Source: Plasmopara viticola (Eukaryota; Oomycota; Peronosporomycetes; Peronosporales; Peronosporaceae). Taken from it: a DNA stretch of 64,000 nucleotides. This document shows, piece by piece, positions 34,451 to 46,682 of this stretch. The stretch's first letter is position 1. Each line of letters begins with the position of its first letter. Under the pieces are notes generated by a model. It did not search any database, was not told the DNA's origin, and worked only from the letters and a program-made list of their open reading frames with translations. The translations under genes and the position numbers were made by a program. The stretch is taken from positions 124,001-188,000 of the forward strand of contig MBPM02000051.1 in NCBI GenBank assembly GCA_001695595.3, given 5' to 3'.

Positions 34451-37400
34451 CGTTTGTTTATCAATCACTTTTTTAGCTTTATTAAAATGGGCAATTCATA
34501 AAATGGCCTGCGCAAAAGCGCGTTGGCAAGCACAACGAGCTCGTCAGGTTTGGTATTAATGCACAAGATATATACTACAGATAAGGACAGATATCTTGCG
34601 TTTCATTGTTAAAAGTGGGGCAGAATAACCTCCGTCCATAAGTTTTTTTGGATCTAATATACCTAAATTAGCTTCAAGCAAAGGGTGTCCTCAAAATATA
34701 AAATTCGTACTTCATGGCCAATTGCTCCTGGGTAGTTATAATTAAACTGCCTAACTATAAGCGATATGACTTGCTCATGTTTGATTTGCAAACAGCGCTA
34801 AGTGACTCGCCAAAGCCAGTACAGGAATTTGGAGAAAACATATTTTGTCAAAAGCATCCTGGTGCTGGCAATTTCAGCAAATTTAAATGTCCATTTCTAA
34901 TAGATTCGACGAAGGCTTTGTGAGATTTGCATTAACTTATACAAATCATTGGATTGGTCTAATTAATGCTCTCGCAAACGCTGCGTAGGTAAAGCTTAAT
35001 CGTCTCTAACTTTCCCGCAGTCTGTTCCATTTATTGCCTCATGTGCGCTTAGAGCAGTTTTATTTTCTCTACGTACACACACACTCGCTGATGTTGAAAT
35101 AATATTTGTTTTTATTGACCCAATATAATTTACCTTATGTGGCCTGAATAAGCCTCCAGAATCAGAATGAGTGAGAACGTTTTAACGCGGCTGTGAACAA
35201 ATAAACTGTCAAGGTATGTCCGGGGCGAAAGCTCTAAATGGTTGTAATTGTTGTGTGGCCAGACTCTTCAGCGTCATTAGCCCTTGTGAAAAGGTGCATA
35301 ATTAGCAAGTTGTTCTCAGAATTGTTAGTGTGACTACCACGAAGGTGCATTTAACTCTCTGTTCGAGCTGTCTACAGATTTTAATGAGCTACATAACCTG
35401 CACCTGGACATTAGAAAAATGTTCTTGGTGCAGGTGCCGTAGCAATCATAAGCAGTATTTAGTCGCCACTTTTCGTTAACTGAGAAAGTCAATGACGAGT
35501 GCGAAATCTTAAATATTTTACCATGCTATTTTGCGTTTCCGGTACGAAAGACATCAATGACGTCACACTGTTCTCGTGGAAGACTCGACTGAATGGTGAC
35601 AGAGTCAATGTGTCCGGCACGAGCTCAATCTTGTGCCTCTTCCCTCTATTTACTGTCGGTGTTCATGGTGGGGTAGTTCTTTTGATAGAGATTGTACCGA
35701 AATTTGAATTCCTTTGGGATCTTTGAGTCAATGCGCTACGTACGCCTATAAGGCTGATCTTATCGAAAGCGAAAAATGCATTTACTTTTTCAGTAAGCGT
35801 TTCCATCTCAAGAAACACCGCCTCCAAGATTTTTTGGCGATTTCTTAGTCAAACCTTAGCAGATGAAATCTCTCTGAGGAACAGCAGCTCTGGCATGCCT
35901 TCAATCGGAGCGCATCTGTTATTATACAGCAACCTGCTGATATGTCAATAGCATCTATATATGCGATGTACTGCACAACAATTCTTGTTAATCGAGTATT
36001 GTTGCGGGGTCGCCAGATCATCTTAAGGTTTGCATTCTCGTTCTCTTTCAGCGAAGCTATGTTGTTCTCTCTTGCTGATACTTCGAGGCCAGTCTGTAGA
36101 TCTATAATACCCATTGTATAGATCAATGGTAGTCATTTGCGGAACTATGCTACTAGCAGCGGATGGCGTTATGTTGTCTACCCACGGAGCTATACAACTT
36201 CCGAGAAAAGCCTATTTTCCGAGTCTTAGACAGATGGTGCTGCTGGTGAGATTTGATTACGCACTAAGAAAGGTATGAATAGCGTCACCACATCTAAGTC
36301 TGTGAAGACACCGGTAATTTTAAAACCTTCCATACCCATCATGACGTATACTTGCCCAGTTGAGCTTATTTTTCTAGCCATGGCATACCTAGAATCCTCG
36401 ACTTGTTTCTAAATATGTCGTAGCTATAAAAGCACGTGCCCAAATTGATATTAAATGGTCAGCAGGTAAGGCCTTAAGGCCTTATCCAGGGTAGAAACTT
36501 GAGTGCTTGCTTTTCCTGCCACGAGATTTTCAAACTATAGTTTGAATAAAATAAAAAATATTCGGTCAAAAGCCTTTACTTACTACCAAAGTCTAGGGAC
36601 GTCTTAAATTGTCTCATTAAGAAGTCAAACTGAAACTAAATTTGCTTTTTAGGTTGCGGTCAGCGTGTGGAATTATGAGTTGACGGGTCAAAGTATATTA
36701 ACTTTTAACATGGCTTTTTATCAAGCTGCTTACAAGCAGAGTGGTTAGCTTTCAAGCTGTCAGCCGTAAATTTTTCATGGCGTGTTGTATCACTTCATGG
36801 CATCAACCACACACCCTAGCTTAGAATTCTAGAAGAACACCAAGGCAGTTGTGGTGACCAACTTTTTCCTTACTCAGAGGACGCACTTCCGCCACCGACC
36901 CCTTTGAGCTTTTGGACGAGACGAAGATTACTTGTGTCAACCTCCTTAGATCAGACATGGATTATGTGCTCTTGCTTACAGCGGTGAAGCAGTTAATATC
37001 GCTTTGTTCGGCAGCACTAAATCGGGAATCCGCACACTGTCGAAAAGAGCAAGGGGCTTGTGTTTCGAAATAACTGTCTGTCTGTGGCTGTTCCTCATTC
37101 TGAAGGGCATTTCAAGTTACCTCTTTCGTCGTTACTGTTCAGCTGAATATAGGGCGGGCCTATTCTTAGGCCATCCATGAACACATTTTGAATGACTGAT
37201 TTGGGAGCTACACTCATCTAATGAAGGCCACCAATATCCTTGGCCAAATGATTTTATTCATGAATCTGACGTCCACCTTTTATAAGGTAAGTGAGTGTGA
37301 GCGCTGGCGGAGCTTAAAGCTTGCCAGTTAGAACGTTTCCCATGACACAATGTGCACTAGCGTGTTGACTTCACGGCCAAAAACCTGTCTGGAAGTCCGT

Positions 37401-38269
37401 TCTACGACGTAAAGAAATGAGAGCACTACGCGTACCTTATTATTGACAATTAAGGCAACTCAGAACCTTTTCTTTTCTTCTTCAGCTAGAAAATATTGCA
37501 TTATCTTTAAAGGTGAAAGTCTAAAGCCTTACATGCTTCGATCTCTTAGGAGCTAGCGCCAAGGCTTCCGGAGTCTGTGCCGCCTGAGGCGTGAATCATA
37601 GCCTTTGCTTGTAGAGCTCGAACGCGGCGACACACTCCAACAGTTTGGCAGCAGGAAGGACTGTAAGTAAAGCTGTCTCCTCAGACTCACAAAGCCAGTG
37701 GGTCGCTAAAGAAATGCGGGCTGCACGACCATTAGATATTTTTACAAATGTCGAAGCCTTTGCAAAGACTGGGTATGCACGCGGGGGCGAAGGATTGGCA
37801 GCGAGATGCTACCAGCCTCAAAAGCATTTGAAGTGGTACAGGAGATTATGGTCAGCGTCTGTTTGCTATCCCTTTTCTTAGAGTCATTATTGTGTGCAAT
37901 AGGCTGCAATATAAGGACTAAAGTGTTTACTACAATTATAGCTTTTTGCTTCTGATATATTATCTTATAAGCAGCCAAATCGAACGCTAGAGACGACAAC
38001 TATCGTTGTAATTTTGTATTTCCTCTGCATGTAGGACATATTAACACCGATAGGGTGTATGTCGAACTCCGTTTTTTATGGTAACGGGAGGCTAGCTTTT
38101 AACACAAAAGCTCGGCTTTGGGCAGCAACCCCGTATCAATGAGGCAGAGCGAAGATTACTGCTCGGCTCTCAGGGGTAGCAAATCATCGACACTCGGCTC
38201 GATCTCGCATGAAGTAATAACGATTCCTCGATAGGTAGTTTGCGTTGAAAGATAGAGGTAGCATCTCTC
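34451..38269. other. Gene desert with diverged retroelement pieces
   Basis: No gene was recognised. The stretch 35870-36130 resembles 42720-42990 by eye (gcgaagctatgttgttctctc beside gtggagctatgttatccgctc), suggesting two old copies of one element. Confidence 0.45.
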
Positions 38270-38319
38270 AATGCTTGCCACTTTTGTACAGAGGCTTCTG
38301 TGCAAAAGTGGCAAGCATT
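38270..38319. ncRNA. Near-perfect 50 nt hairpin
   Basis: The arms aatgcttgccacttttg (38270-38286) and caaaagtggcaagcatt (38303-38319) are exact 17 bp inverse complements. A wobble pair and five further pairs (acaga with tctgt) follow, around a loop of about four bases. This could be a small-RNA precursor, a fold-back of a small transposon or a chance palindrome. No flanking promoter or terminator is evident, and expression is unknown. Confidence 0.4.
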
Positions 38320-39105
38320 AAAAAGCAACTAACGGGCGGCTTATAAACCTAGTATTTTAAAGGGTTAGAAGACTGTTCACCTCTAGTAAATGGCATGTAC
38401 ACTTTTGATATCGATACTGGCATGATTAACGAGAGATTTCAAAAGATATCTGAAAAGCGCTAGATCCTGTAACAGTTATAGCTGCAAATTAAGTCACTCA
38501 TTATAACTTAAGGTTAGGATTCAAGCACATCAAGGCTAGCCAGTCTTTAAACGTTAGTCAATTGCACGGTAAACACCGTACTTGACTTCGAATTTATTCT
38601 TACCAATACTACCTCAGCCTTTACCATGACTCGACGATGTTACATGTCTAGAAGAGTGATTTAAGAGGACGTAGACTAGAAATATGAATCAAATCGAATC
38701 TTCATGCTTCTCCAATAGTGTCTTTGCTCCAGTCTTCTTCGAATTAACGACTCTTTACTTCACATTTCTTGGGTTCGAAGTTATGAGTCCAACCACCATG
38801 GCCTCTGTGGAGGACATCTTATTAAGGTCGCGATCGAAAAATTAAGGGAAGCAACTGCTCAACGTCAATTCGCTACTTGTGTAGTGTGTTTCTGGTAAAG
38901 ACGCTTTGACATTTCGTGAAACGTGTTAGGCTTTATATTTTGTGAAAGCACGATGTCGTCAAGGCATCGCTCTGAGAGATGTAGTAGCCAGTGGAAGTCA
39001 AGTGCAGGCTAGCATGACAGCATCGACTACACCAAAGCCTACAAATAAACACGGAAGTAAAAGTACTCCAGAAATCACCCGCTAAAGATTATTCTTTTGC
39101 CCATA
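38320..39105. other. No gene recognised
   Basis: A+T-rich spacer leading into the TAZ-finger remnant. The last 150 bp could be upstream coding sequence of that relic (ASTTPKPTNKHGSKSTPEITR), but it is not in one clean frame. Confidence 0.4.
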
Positions 39106-39107
39106 AG

Positions 39108-39620
39108 ATGAAAGAGCTAAAACGTCGTCTTCTCCAGCTTAAGCATGCGCGTACTTGTACGAATGGAGAATGCACTATTGACTACTGTAGCTGCACGAAA
39201 GTGTTACTGGCACATGTGTTGCGATAAGCAAATGCTTAGTGTACAACACTTGGCTACAAGTCCACTCGGCAACTGTTATCACATTTCCGCAAGTGCCGTA
39301 ACTTACAGCGTAATGTTTGTAGTGCAATTCGACCGCCAATGAGAAAAAACGAACAGCAATTGGTGCTTCAACGGCAACAGGATTGAATGTGTATACTATA
39401 ACATGCCAGTACGTGTACTACGGCGCAATCACTTTTGGTTTATTGCGTTGCCATGAAACTGTTTTGGACACATACATGTGAATGCCATCATCATCAATGT
39501 TAAATAAATCATTTTTTTATTGCCTCACGTGTTTTCGAACTTTAGGCAATGCAACAAAATGACATGTGAAGTTTGCGGCAGCGCACCCAAGGCTATCAAA
39601 GTAGATGAATCTTGCTGCAA
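39108..39620 (+). pseudogene. TAZ-type zinc finger remnant
   Basis: From 39113 a frame reads ELKRRLLQLKHARTCTNGEC, then DYCSCTKVLLAHVLR, a stop, and CTTLGYKSTRQLLSHFRKCR. This reproduces the HxxxC...CxxxxC...HxxxC spacing and leucine positions of TAZ fingers from CBP/p300 and related proteins. It has two in-frame stops (one where a zinc-binding Cys is expected) and a Cys-to-Arg change before NVCSAIRP. A second partial copy of the finger's end lies at about 39543-39590 (NFRQCNKMTCEVCGSAPK). It is therefore a broken, possibly duplicated gene piece. Its intact parent could be a CBP-type acetyltransferase or another TAZ protein. Confidence 0.6.
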
Positions 39621-40299
39621 TCTAAGTCAGCTTCAGCTGGCAGCAAGTCAATGGCCAGACTGTGTGCGTGGCCTGGTTAAGATAATGAGCACGACCACTA
39701 CTTTATCGAATTAAAGGTTATGCGGCTGCATATAGACCTGGGTTACTACCTTGTAGTAGACAACTTTGAAAATTTTTTGGACCGCGGTGTCGCGTCTAAG
39801 AATACTTTACAGTTAGTCGCGTAAGGCGAACCGCATCTATTTGAAGTCGCAGCTTTCTGCATCCTCAGCGCTAATGCTAACAAGTGTGCTATCGAGCACA
39901 TAATTGACCATTTTCTGAAAAAAGAGAATATCTAGTCTGCTTCTAACATCAGCAAGTAGGTTGGATCATTGTTTGTCTGCACTCACTCACCGGTCCCCAT
40001 CCAGAAGGTTATCGTATTCAAGCACTATATTTGTTAGCGGCCCCGAAGCTGACCGAAACAAATCAATTTGCTCAGGAAAACAATGCCCGTGCTGTTGAAA
40101 ACCTTCGTCAAGCCAAAGACAAGATCGGGGCTTATGAACTCTCAACAGGCTACTTGAAAATGCGGGCTCTATAAATTAGCCATTGTAAAAGCCGTGGATT
40201 CGACGTTTTGGGATGTCTCCCAGGTCGTCACATGCTTAGTCGCCCACTTGTTCATGTTGGCCCATCAACATGCTGTAGAACAGAGAGAATAACCTTTCT
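39621..40299. other. No gene recognised
   Basis: No coding signal. A tgttagcggcccc at about 40035 may be the start of an old LTR leading into the remnant at 40300. Confidence 0.35.
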
Positions 40300-40600
40300 C
40301 GGCCTAAAGAATACTAACTATGGCGCATGTGTCTCCGATAGTATCGGTCCTTGACGTATAAAAAGGCGGAGTGCAGCAGGCCCTCTTCCCGCTGAGCGAT
40401 TCAACTGCGCTCGCTGCAAAGAGGCTACTCCGTCAAATTTGACAGCTTTGCGTGCGAAGAAAAGTCGCATTTATAATTTTAATTGACATCATTTTGTATC
40501 TCGACGTATTAATTAGTCAATGAAGCCTTAAAGTGTGTGAATACAATTCATCTCACAATCCGGCCTGTGCTAAACCGCTTCGGTAAGCAGAGTGCTTTTT
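40300..40600 (+). mobile_element. Solo or partial LTR remnant, copy D
   Basis: It contains a TATA-like gtataaaaaggcgg near 40360. The block gcgattcaactgcgctcgct near 40398 and gacagctttgcgtgcgaa near 40440 match gcgatccaactgcgttcgct near 59444 and ggcagctttctctgcgaa near 59480. The strand follows those copies. Confidence 0.5.
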
Positions 40601-43600
40601 CGGGCTTAAATTAATCAAAGAATAATAGCAGTCATTCTGGGAAAGTTCAGGTGTATTTAGTGCCACACCACCAACATTCATGGGGTTAAAAGGCCAAGCT
40701 CAAGACCTCAACGATACACTCGAAACTTTTCCAGCTAACACTTCATGGCAAGTTATTAACGACCTGGACTAGATCGCGATGTCTCGCTTAATATCGTTTG
40801 CGTCAAAATACAGCAGCGATCAGCCGATAGCAAGGTCGAGAGCATTCAAGTGATGTTTAGCGGATCGTCTCGTCCGGAGGTGCCAGCTAAGCATACAGCG
40901 CGGTGCTTACTCCTTCAGCGTCATTTTTTCGTTGTGTTCGTAGAATAGACCTTTGAAAATTCGCAATTTTATGTAAGAAGTTGGCCAAGCTTAACAATTT
41001 TTGTTGAAGTTCGTTTGGGATTGTAGCGTAGCTTAAGCAACAGCACTTTTGCATTCTTCGATCTGCCCTGACCTTATGGTTGCTTACGATGCAGCTAAGG
41101 ACTTAAATTTTTTCTGCGGCGTGAAATTAGTAAGACCTCGAAGCATCGACATGTTGCTTAAGGTTGTCTGAAGGATTTGCCACCACCGACTGATTTCGTT
41201 CAGGGCGTTCATTGAAAAATATATTATCAGTGTGTGTGTTAAAAAGTGGATTCGTTATAACATGTATGTGACCAGATTACTAAACGTTGCTGTGACGTTC
41301 AAAAGTACCACTAGCTGCTCTCACATTTTCCCACTAGGTGCACTGACCTATAGCTGACTTCTCTTTTTGAGTTTGGCAGTCACAATAAAATGTACGATAT
41401 AATCATGTCGTGCATCGCATTGTTTTGTTTAAACAACGACGTTTGGATTACTCCTCTGCTTATCGTGATCGTAGCTAATCGTCCGTTTTGGTTTGATTTC
41501 CAAAATTAGAAAGGTGCAGGAATTTCGACTTCTGTGTGATGCATGAATCATGCTGTTTAGTGCAAACTGAAACATTGATCACTTGTCGACCCACAAATAT
41601 GGCGACTAAGCTGTGCGTTTTTGCGCACACGAGTAGACCTTTCTATTTGATCACTCATCCGGAAATAGTATGCTATTGACATTCGCAGGCAGATGGATAC
41701 AGGGTTCATAAAACGCAGCGATTAGCCACGGATTTTTACCCAATTCCAGATTTTGGTGCTGGTTCGACCACCACTCACTCAATATCCTTTTTCAATTGAT
41801 CGGATGAGAACTCTGCAAATCCCACGTGGCCAGGACTGTAACAATACATATAGTAGCTATCTACGCATTGATCCTCGTGTGTGGCTTAGACTAAGTCCAA
41901 ACGCCATCCGATATATTAGAGATTACCTCTTTCTTAATGACCGCATACAAAGCAGACGAGGACTTTCATTTCAAAGAAATGTTTGTGGCTTATGAGACGA
42001 ATTTCATTGGCTTTATTATTAAAATGTTGCCGGCTTAAATGGGCCTCTAAAGCTGATGGATCTCATTCAAAGTGGCTATCGACATATATATCAAGGGACA
42101 AACAATTGTGTGATCCGAGAATTGAACATCGCCGAGGCATTTTCATACTTCTAATGACATCACTAATTGCTCCTACAGCATACTGCTAAACGTACCACCG
42201 CGAGGAATATACATCCGAATCACCTACCAAATATATGTTTTATTATATATAAACCATGACATGCTCTTCAATAACAGGGCTTTCCGTGGAATGATGTTTC
42301 AGCTTTGTCCAACTGCCTTTTTCCGATTTTTTTCTAGCACAAAAAGTTAGTGGCTTGTGCGTCTATTTCGACTCCATCAACTCTTCATTTTTTGCGATTT
42401 CGGCAAAGAAGGTATCACTGAGCTCACACTGCTCTCGCGGTAGTAGCCTTTGCATTGTGGCACAGTACTCGTACCTCACTCTTAATTGGGTGGAGGCTGT
42501 GATGAAGGCACTCTAGACACAAGATTTTAGTATCCTTTTAGTAAAAATATGCTATAGCCTTGGAGCTTTATATGATCTTTGAACCACAAAGCAATGTATG
42601 CTGACTATAAGACTGGTAGAAGATCCAAGACAAAGATGTATTTACATTTTCGAGATATGAGGAACATCCTTCCTGGTATTTTTGGCTTCTTAGCCAGCCA
42701 ATAGCCTTAGTCCTTCGACTATCAGCGGCTCTGACACCTCCAACAGTGCATCTGAGTGAAGCGCACCTGCGGCAACTCCAATACCATACGTGCTGCAATT
42801 GCTCCTACGCATAAAATTCTTCCATTTTGTGGAATCAGTCCTGGCAGCACCAGGGACAAATTTCAAATCGCGTTTTCATTTGCTTCCAGTGGAGCTATGT
42901 TATCCGCTCTTGATAGTACTTTGCTATTTATCTCTGGACCTGTTGCAGTAATTGTATCTTGTGAGTCTATCTCGGCCGATTGAGGCACTTCGTCACCCGC
43001 GGTCGAAATTCACCTGCAAAACTATGTCATTAATAGTATTTTGCGGACTTATGTCTCGCACTTATGGGGCTCTGCACCACATGACATTTACGTGTGGATT
43101 TATGTTATTTATATTAAGAGCGCTATTTGTCACCGTTGGTAACTGGTGCTACCAGCGAATCATGGCTTTCGCTAATAGAGGTTTTAATGGTGTAACTTTG
43201 TGGAAAAAATGAGTACCTTCCTCTTTCACAAAGGTACAACCTATACATTCTTTATAAAATCCGGCGTGTTTCTAGTAAAGCTTCCTTCTTTACAATTCGT
43301 CAGAACATCATAGTGGGAACATGCCTCACGAAGACCCTAATATGCGGTATTGGTTAAAACCAACAACTTTACCCTCCGATCAACAAAGGGCTCATTATTT
43401 TTCAGCCACAGCATGCCTTCATGTTTTTTCATGTCTAATACAAGAATTGATATCGCGCCGGCAAAATTCTAGAAAATCAAGCCAAATCACTCTTAGTCTT
43501 AGAAGTGTTTGTAACTATTCGTAAGCCAGTCGAATCGAAATTGATTTGTTCAAATACTCTCTCTTTTAGCAGTACTTAAACTCTTCTAGCTGACGACAAC

Positions 43601-44043
43601 CGTTTGCCGGCGTGGAGGAAATTGCACCGAGCCATATTCTACTGAGACTTAGAGTGGTTTTGTATGCAGCCTTGCAGGCTTTCGTGTATAGCCAGCAGTC
43701 TACGGCTGCTGGTATTTTCTTTCGAGGGCTTTTTTAGCTCCCACAACCTAAGTTCTCATTGTGTTCACACATCGTGAGGACATAATTCGTTTTCGGCTAG
43801 GCGCCTGTTTCTACTGGTGACCTGCTTTTCTAGGGGTGCGGATTTTGCCAGTTACCCCTCATTCCTTTGAACTAGACGAGGGTCCACTTCTTTCACTCTT
43901 TCGAGAAAGGCATGAATCATGTGCGCCTACTTACCGCAGCTAAAGCAGCATTTGCTGCAGCGCTTGAGCTTAATTGCGTTCATGTAGATTAAAGAATTTT
44001 TAAATACTTGGGATTCCGGAAAAGCGAGTTTTATTGTGGGTAT
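40601..44043. other. Gene desert with diverged retroelement pieces
   Basis: No intact gene was seen. 42720-42990 resembles 35870-36130. A small hairpin (ccagcag/ctgctgg) lies near 43690-43715. Confidence 0.45.
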
Positions 44044-44055
44044 ACTTGAAAAGCA

Positions 44056-44349
44056 CTGCGCGGGGGCTAAATGCTCGCGCGCTTCGGGCAGGTGCTCTCG
44101 GGCATCTGCAGGTCTCTAACGAGTCTCACCCTCGACGCGACGGTCTCCAGCACCGGGCGCCACCTGGGCTCTTACCAAGTCAGAGTTAAACAAAATAATG
44201 GAAGACCCTCACGACCTCGGTGCTGGCTGCACTGCCCGCCGAACGAGACCCGACGTATGCGGACACCAATCTATGCCGTGGACTAGCCAGACTGAGCCAA
44301 GCACGTGCATAACTTGGCAACGCGGTAACGTAATACATTACATTACATT
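44056..44349 (+). mobile_element. Short LINE-derived retroposon, copy 3, 5' truncated
   Basis: This 294 bp element is flanked by acttgaaaagca at 44044-44055 and 44350-44361. It lacks about the first 35 bp of the other copies, starting at about gcgcgggggctaaatg, as is usual for incomplete reverse transcription. It ends in (ATTAC)n, the same tail type as the LINE copy at 19511-20660. Confidence 0.92.
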
Positions 44350-44643
44350 ACTTGAAAAGCAAATTGAAGTAACTGTTCTACCGTCACCACTTGCAGTCTA
44401 AAAAAGTATGTGTGATGTGCACCTACCTCTGAGGCAGCTAGGAAACAACAATAGTATATCTTACCATACACTAGTGTGACGCTACAGCTTACGGGAACAC
44501 CATTCGTATATTTTCATGCTACCTCAAATGTATTCTGTCACAATGGTGTACATTTGTACGATTCAGCGAGGCAGCGTAAACCAACTTGATTGGCTAAGAA
44601 TTATCATTTTTTTACCTTTGTGCTCTGCAATTTACACATTCGA

Positions 44644-46570
44644 ATGAAGTTCTTACTGCTGCTGTTTGCAGCATCCTCGGCTTCTTGCGCTTGGCTTTGT
44701 TACTCCCGAAAGCAGCGTCAGCGGCGTAAAGCTCACCTCCACGGCCTTGCAAAGCCGCGTTGTTCTCGAGGGCTTCCAGTAGCTATCGTAGTTGACATAG
44801 GGAGTTCTTCGATTCGCGCTAGCTGCTTTACTCTAGTCTCTAACGCTCAGTGGATTCTTATCGATGGATCACTGCAGCAGCAACACATTTGCTCCATTAA
44901 TACCAATGGAGAGGCGGACATTACTGAGATTGCGGTCTCAGTCGAGCAGGTTCTGGACCGAAGTATGAAATTTCTTCGCGCCACGGATCTCGCGCAGAAG
45001 ATCATAGGAGTAGGCTTTAGCACCTTTGTTATGAATATTCTTGGCGTGGACGACAAGGGAAGTGTGGTTACTCCCGTGTACACGGTCAGGAGACAGCCAG
45101 AATAATTTCAATGGTCACATAAAGGCATCTGACTAATTTTTTCAAATTTGCAGTATGCAGAAAGAAGAAAAGCGACAGCCAAGTGGTCTAAAGTTATCCG
45201 AGAGGAATTGGTAGTACGAGGAGAGCTGCACGAGGCTCATAATCGCACCGGAACGGTGATTCACCCATCGTATGCGCCAGCCACGTTTCTGCGCCTTTAC
45301 GAGGAGGAGCCTGTCGTGCTTAAGCGTGTTGCGAAGTGGCAGAGTATTTCGGGGTATCTTATTGGAAAATGGACCACAGCTGCGCAGCAGGATAGTTACC
45401 TACCGATCAGCTTCTCTGAGGCCTCGTGGACGGGGCTGCTTGACTTTAGACGCAAAAAATGGGATGCGAGACTGCTTGAGATCGTGAACATGGACGTCAA
45501 CAAGATGCCCGTGGTTGTAGACTCCACCGTTCCATTTGTAGGACTTAATGCAACCTTTACACAGCGTTGGCCCGAGCTCAAAGATGTGCCGTTTTTCCTT
45601 GGTGTCGCGGATGGAGCTGCGGCCAACATCGGATCTAAATGCATTAATTCATCGTAAGTGATGACGTACTGAAGGGGGCTGCATCAGACTTAATTTTCAT
45701 TTGCATGATTACTTGACCAGACGTGTCGCTGTATCCATCGGCACCAGTGCAGCGATCCGTGTTGTGCTGAGTGCGGATATCATGAATCATGCAAAAGTTC
45801 CCAAAGGTCTTTGGTGCTACCGTATTAGTAAAGACCATGTCCTTCTTGGTGGAGCGCTTAGTGATGGTGGATCGGTATACAAATTCTTTTGCGAATCCCT
45901 TCGTCTCAGTGATGAAGGTGCGCACTATTTTGTATCTGTTTTTTCGTGTTTACTAATTTGGCAATTGCCTGTGTAGACATATCGTCCCAATTAGAAAAAG
46001 TTGCCCCGACGAAGCACGGTCTTACTCTTCTACCATTTTTAAGTGGCGAACGTGCTCCGGGCTGGCTGGAGAATGCAACATGCACTATAAGCGGCATCAG
46101 TAAGTGGACAACACCGATTGAATTTTTGCGTGCCGGAATGGAGTCAGTCGCTCTTCGTATCAGTGCTCTCTTTTCTCTCCTTGGTACGTGTTATATTCCT
46201 GTGCAAGAGGCGAATTGGTATAATTCATTTGTATAATATCGTACTACATTTAGCGTTTTCAGCTGACTCAGATGTAATGGTTGTCGTGAGTGGAACCGCG
46301 CTTACGTCGTCACCAGTCTGGCGTCAGATGATTGCCGACTGTTTGGGAATTGAGGTTGTTTTTGAAGTTGGTGCCATTGAGTCTACCTCGCGAGGTATTG
46401 CGATGCTCATTGGCACAATCTTGGGGCTCCACACTCTCACGGAGTCGGGATCATTTCCGCTTGATACTACTTGCTTAAGAATCTCACAGCCCGACTCTAC
46501 AGCTCACGCAGCGTATTTGAAGGCGCGCCACGAGCAGGAATCTCTTTATTACAAGATGCACTTGGTGTGA
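44644..46570 (+). CDS. FGGY-family carbohydrate kinase, five exons, N-terminal anchor
   Basis: Exons 44644-45084, 45154-45653, 45721-45917, 45977-46183 and 46263-46570 join to 550 residues. Introns are 69, 67, 59 and 79 bp, all GT-AG and in frame. Residues 1-20 (MKFLLLLFAASSASCAWLCY) form a signal or membrane anchor, followed by a basic stretch. The ATP-phosphate loop is VVDIGSSSIRASCF (about 49-62). VTPVYTYAERRK spans the first splice junction where FGGY enzymes place the catalytic base. FLGVADGAAANIGSKC, RVAVSIGTSAAIR, LPFLSGERAPGW and VVVSGTALTSSPVW are further family blocks, most like gluconate kinases. It probably phosphorylates a sugar, sugar acid or polyol; the substrate is uncertain. 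The catalytic Asp of the usual YADxR appears as Glu. It converges with the next gene 112 bp away. Confidence 0.88.
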
Positions 46571-46682
46571 GTAGCTTAGAAAGAAATTTAATGCCATCTT
46601 GCTTCATGTCGATTCCTTTTACAGTGTAACCTGATCGAATGGGTGGGGATGCTATGCTTCCACGCACTCACGCGTTCAAATA

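Noticed and set aside
43021..43212. Possible copia gag/protease fragment
   Set aside because: Only a few residues (ALHHMTF) suggest it; too weak to call.
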